From NCBI GenBank assembly GCA_023386315.1, contig JAEWJZ010000008.1, forward strand, positions 62,001-126,000: a stretch of 64,000 nt of DNA, read 5' to 3'. The notes under the pieces were generated by a model, which was given only the letters and a program-made list of their open reading frames with translations, was not told where the DNA came from and made no database searches. The stretch comes from Bacillota bacterium. GTDB taxonomy: Bacteria > Bacillota > Clostridia > Lachnospirales > Lachnospiraceae. The first letter of the stretch is position 1. Each line of letters opens with the position of its first letter. The position numbers and the translations under genes were made by a program. Positions 61,814-64,000 of the stretch are shown piece after piece.

Positions 61814-62821
61814 ATGAAAAAAATAATGATGCTGGGAACCGGCGGTACCATCGCATGCAAAAGAGGAGATTCTGGTTTAAAGCCTCTTCTGACTTCTGAG
61901 GAACTCCTCTCCTATGTCCCGGATGCGGCAGATTTCTGTCATGTAGACAGTCTTCAGATATTCAATATAGACAGCACCAATATGCAGCCAAAGCACTGGC
62001 TTGTAATTGCAAAAGCAATTGAAGACCATTACGAAGATTATGACGGCTTTGTTGTCTGCCATGGTACGGATACGATGGCTTATACAGCTGCAGCACTTTC
62101 TTATCTGGTGCAGAATTCACCTAAGCCGATCGTCATAACCGGTGCTCAAAAACCCATTGACATGGAAAATACGGATGCAAGAACCAATTTATCCGACAGC
62201 CTCCGTTTCGCCAGTGATGACCGGTCACACGATGTGAATATTGTTTTCGACGGCAAAGTCATTTCCGGCACAAGGGGAAAGAAAGAACGGACTAAAAGCT
62301 ACAACGCCTTTTCCAGCATTAATTTCCCCTATATTGCCACAATTCAGGATGGGCATATAATTTTCTATCTGGATGATAAAAGGAACTGCTCCGGTACCCC
62401 CCTGTTTTCTCATAAGCTGAACTGCAACGTGGCGCTCTTAAAACTGATCCCATCCATGTGTGCGGATGTTCTGGATTATATGGCAGGCCATTATGATGCT
62501 GTTATCATCGAATCCTTCGGTGTAGGCGGCCTTCCTTCCTATGATACGGGGGATTTCTATAAAGCGATTGAAAAATGGATTTCTCAGGGAAAGACTGTGG
62601 TTATGACCACCCAGGTAACCAATGAAGGCAGCAATATGTCTGTTTACGAAGTGGGACATTCTATTAAGAAAGAATTCGGTCTGCTGGAAGCATATGATAT
62701 GACTCTGGAAGCCACAGTAACAAAACTCATGTGGATTCTTGGAAAGACAACCGATCCCAAGGAAATACGGGATACTTTTTATCATACGGTGAACAGAGAT
62801 ATCCTCTGGACAGTATCTTAA
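61814..62821 (+). CDS. ansA: L-asparaginase, type I (cytoplasmic)
   Basis: 335-aa asparaginase hydrolysing asparagine to aspartate and ammonia. The first catalytic Thr is Thr12 in LGTGGTIACKRGD and the second motif is VVCHGTDTMAYTAAALSYL; QKPIDMENTDARTNLSDSL is also typical. No signal peptide, length fits the dimeric cytoplasmic type. AGGAGGTATATTCAA before the ATG. Together with NadB and PanD it touches the aspartate pool. Its ammonia would feed glutamine synthetase. Confidence 0.95.
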   Translation: MKKIMMLGTGGTIACKRGDSGLKPLLTSEELLSYVPDAADFCHVDSLQIFNIDSTNMQPKHWLVIAKAIEDHYEDYDGFVVCHGTDTMAYTAAALSYLVQNSPKPIVITGAQKPIDMENTDARTNLSDSLRFASDDRSHDVNIVFDGKVISGTRGKKERTKSYNAFSSINFPYIATIQDGHIIFYLDDKRNCSGTPLFSHKLNCNVALLKLIPSMCADVLDYMAGHYDAVIIESFGVGGLPSYDTGDFYKAIEKWISQGKTVVMTTQVTNEGSNMSVYEVGHSIKKEFGLLEAYDMTLEATVTKLMWILGKTTDPKEIRDTFYHTVNRDILWTVS

Positions 62822-62846
62822 TTGAAAAGTCTGATGATTCCGACAT

Positions 62847-62878
62847 AATAAGGGAGCCGAAACTCTGGCTCCCTTATT
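62847..62878. terminator. Bidirectional terminator between ansA and clpB
   Basis: AATAAGGGAGCC (62847-62858) pairs with GGCTCCCTTATT (62867-62878), loop of 8 nt. Ends both converging genes. Confidence 0.85.
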
Positions 62879-62912
62879 ACACATATTAATCGGTTTTAAA
62901 TCTATCTGCCTT

Positions 62913-64000
62913 TTATTCCAGATATGCAATCAGCTTTTCCCCATCTTGTGAAACATCAATTACGATAGTACTGCCTGCATGTATCTCATCTCCAAGGATC
63001 ACCCTTGCCGCAAGTGTCTCCACATGCTTTTGCAGATAACGTTTTAACGGTCTGGCACCATACACCGGATCATACCCCTGCTCTACTACAAATTCACCGG
63101 CCTGGTCAGTCAGTTCGATTCTGATCTCACGATCCTCCAGCCTCCGGTTTAGATCCTTCATCAGCAGACTCACAATACCGGAAATATTACTCTTATCCAG
63201 AGGCTTAAACAGAATAATTTCATCCAGACGGTTTAAAAACTCCGGTCTGAAATGGGCTCTTAAGTCTCCCATTACCATCTCTTCTGCCTCTTTTCTGATA
63301 TTTCCTTCGCTGTCTATTCCCGTAAGAAGATACTGAGATCCGATGTTTGATGTCATAATTATAATGGTATTTTTAAAGTCAACGGTTTTTCCTGTGGAAT
63401 CGGTGATCCGCCCATCATCAAGAACCTGCAAAAGCACATTAAATACATCCGGATGTGCTTTTTCAACTTCATCAAAAAGTACCACGGAATATGGTTTTCT
63501 GCGGACTGCTTCTGTCAGCTGGCCTCCCTCGTCATAGCCTACATATCCGGGAGGTGCTCCGATGAGTCTGGATACGGAATGCTTTTCCATGTATTCGCTC
63601 ATATCGATTCGGACAATGTTGTTTTCTTCATCAAACAGGCTTTCTGCAAGTGCCTTGGCAAGCTCTGTTTTTCCCACGCCGGTAGGTCCTAAAAAGAGAA
63701 AGGAACCGATCGGCTTGGTTGGATCCTTAATTCCAGCCTTGGACCTGATAATTGCTTCAGTCACCTTTAATACGGCTTCCTCCTGTCCAATGACTCTTTT
63801 GTGAAGTTCCTGATCCAGATGAAGAGTCTTATTTCTCTCGCTCTCAGTCAGCCGGGCAACGGGGATTCCCGTCCATTTGGATACAATCCTTGCAATTTCA
63901 TCCTCGGTAACGCTTTCCCGAACCAGGCTTAAATCCTGATTTTTTACCCGTTCCTCTTCCTGTGCAAGCTCCTTCTGAAGTTGTGGCAGTCTGCCATATT
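62913..64000 (-). CDS. clpB: ATP-dependent disaggregase ClpB, C-terminal part (cut by window edge)
   Basis: C-terminal ~362 residues of ClpB, the AAA+ protein that pulls aggregated proteins apart with DnaK. The visible part begins in the middle coiled-coil region ([15 protein letters not shown]), then [18 protein letters not shown], second AAA domain with Walker A GPTGVGKT, the pore loop [11 protein letters not shown], Walker [13 protein letters not shown] and sensor IIMTSNIGS. There is no ClpP-binding loop. The frame continues to base 64000, so the ATG at 63764 is internal. Whether a CIRCE/CtsR site precedes it cannot be seen. Confidence 0.95.
   Translation of the reverse strand, partial: YGRLPQLQKELAQEEERVKNQDLSLVRESVTEDEIARIVSKWTGIPVARLTESERNKTLHLDQELHKRVIGQEEAVLKVTEAIIRSKAGIKDPTKPIGSFLFLGPTGVGKTELAKALAESLFDEENNIVRIDMSEYMEKHSVSRLIGAPPGYVGYDEGGQLTEAVRRKPYSVVLFDEVEKAHPDVFNVLLQVLDDGRITDSTGKTVDFKNTIIIMTSNIGSQYLLTGIDSEGNIRKEAEEMVMGDLRAHFRPEFLNRLDEIILFKPLDKSNISGIVSLLMKDLNRRLEDREIRIELTDQAGEFVVEQGYDPVYGARPLKRYLQKHVETLAARVILGDEIHAGSTIVIDVSQDGEKLIAYLE

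Noticed and set aside
62438..62929. Minus-strand ORF of 163 aa opposite the asparaginase gene
   Set aside because: Overlaps ansA and its terminator; no start signals; Cys/His-rich shadow.
1..64000. CRISPR arrays, tRNA/rRNA genes, IS elements, attachment sites
   Set aside because: I looked for direct repeats, clover-leaf patterns, transposase-like proteins and long terminal repeats and saw none that could be supported.

Overview
The window looks like chromosomal DNA of a low-GC Gram-positive anaerobe of the Clostridia, most likely Lachnospiraceae (Clostridium cluster XIVa / Lacrimispora-like). The basis is strong AGGAGG-type ribosome sites, frequent TTG starts, a type III glutamine synthetase, a CIRCE-controlled hsp20, a DUF4250 protein and class II aldolase, with gene contents typical of that family. 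The genus is inference. There are 59 protein genes (the first and last cut by the window edges) and one small pseudogene. I see no rRNA, tRNA, CRISPR array, IS element or intact prophage.

Layout. 1-2.6 kb: TetR-controlled RND efflux operon. 2.6-4.4 kb: ispE, a GntR regulator and a 63-aa acidic protein. 4.6-6.4 kb: glnK-amt, with terminator-like hairpins before each gene. 6.4-16.6 kb: mixed housekeeping genes (alarmone synthetase, YesL-like protein, cyclophilin, choloylglycine-hydrolase-family enzyme, DUF255 thioredoxin protein, AGCS symporter, zinc phospholipase C-like protein, lipoprotein). 16.8-25.5 kb: BCCT transporter, an AT-rich O-antigen polymerase/ligase-like gene, a decayed small gene, then an opposite-strand surface-glycan operon (glycosyltransferase, rfbF, rfbG, rfbH, licD). 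25.6-26.1 kb: hsp20 with a promoter-overlapping CIRCE operator.

26.2-31.4 kb is one tight operon, nadA-nadB-panB-panC-panD-nadC. It joins NAD and pantothenate synthesis, which both use aspartate, and related palindromic terminators lie on both sides. 31.7-41.8 kb holds an M42 peptidase, glnN, fba, a MATE pump, thrC, sfsA, and a YeiL-like Crp regulator divergent from a DMT transporter across an 18-bp perfect palindrome.

41.8-44.9 kb is an operon matching the Bacillus subtilis ydjG-ydjH-ydjI set (zinc-ribbon membrane protein, TPM protein, SPFH protein) but without the PspA gene. 45.0-52.0 kb is a compact operon of response regulator, histidine kinase, an 830-aa secreted/membrane protein, ABC ATPase, ABC-2 permease and nfo. 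This is the least understood unit in the window. 52.1-64 kb: ppx-ppk, a DUF815 AAA ATPase, pheA, plsC, a CmpB-like membrane protein, cardiolipin synthase, DUF4250, asparaginase, and the C-terminal part of clpB.

Most genes look like ordinary core metabolism. The best leads for new biology are the 45-52 kb sensor/exporter operon, the PspA-less ydj-type membrane-stress unit, the nad-pan superoperon with its operator-like promoter, the Crp/DMT palindrome, and the paired hairpins of glnK-amt.
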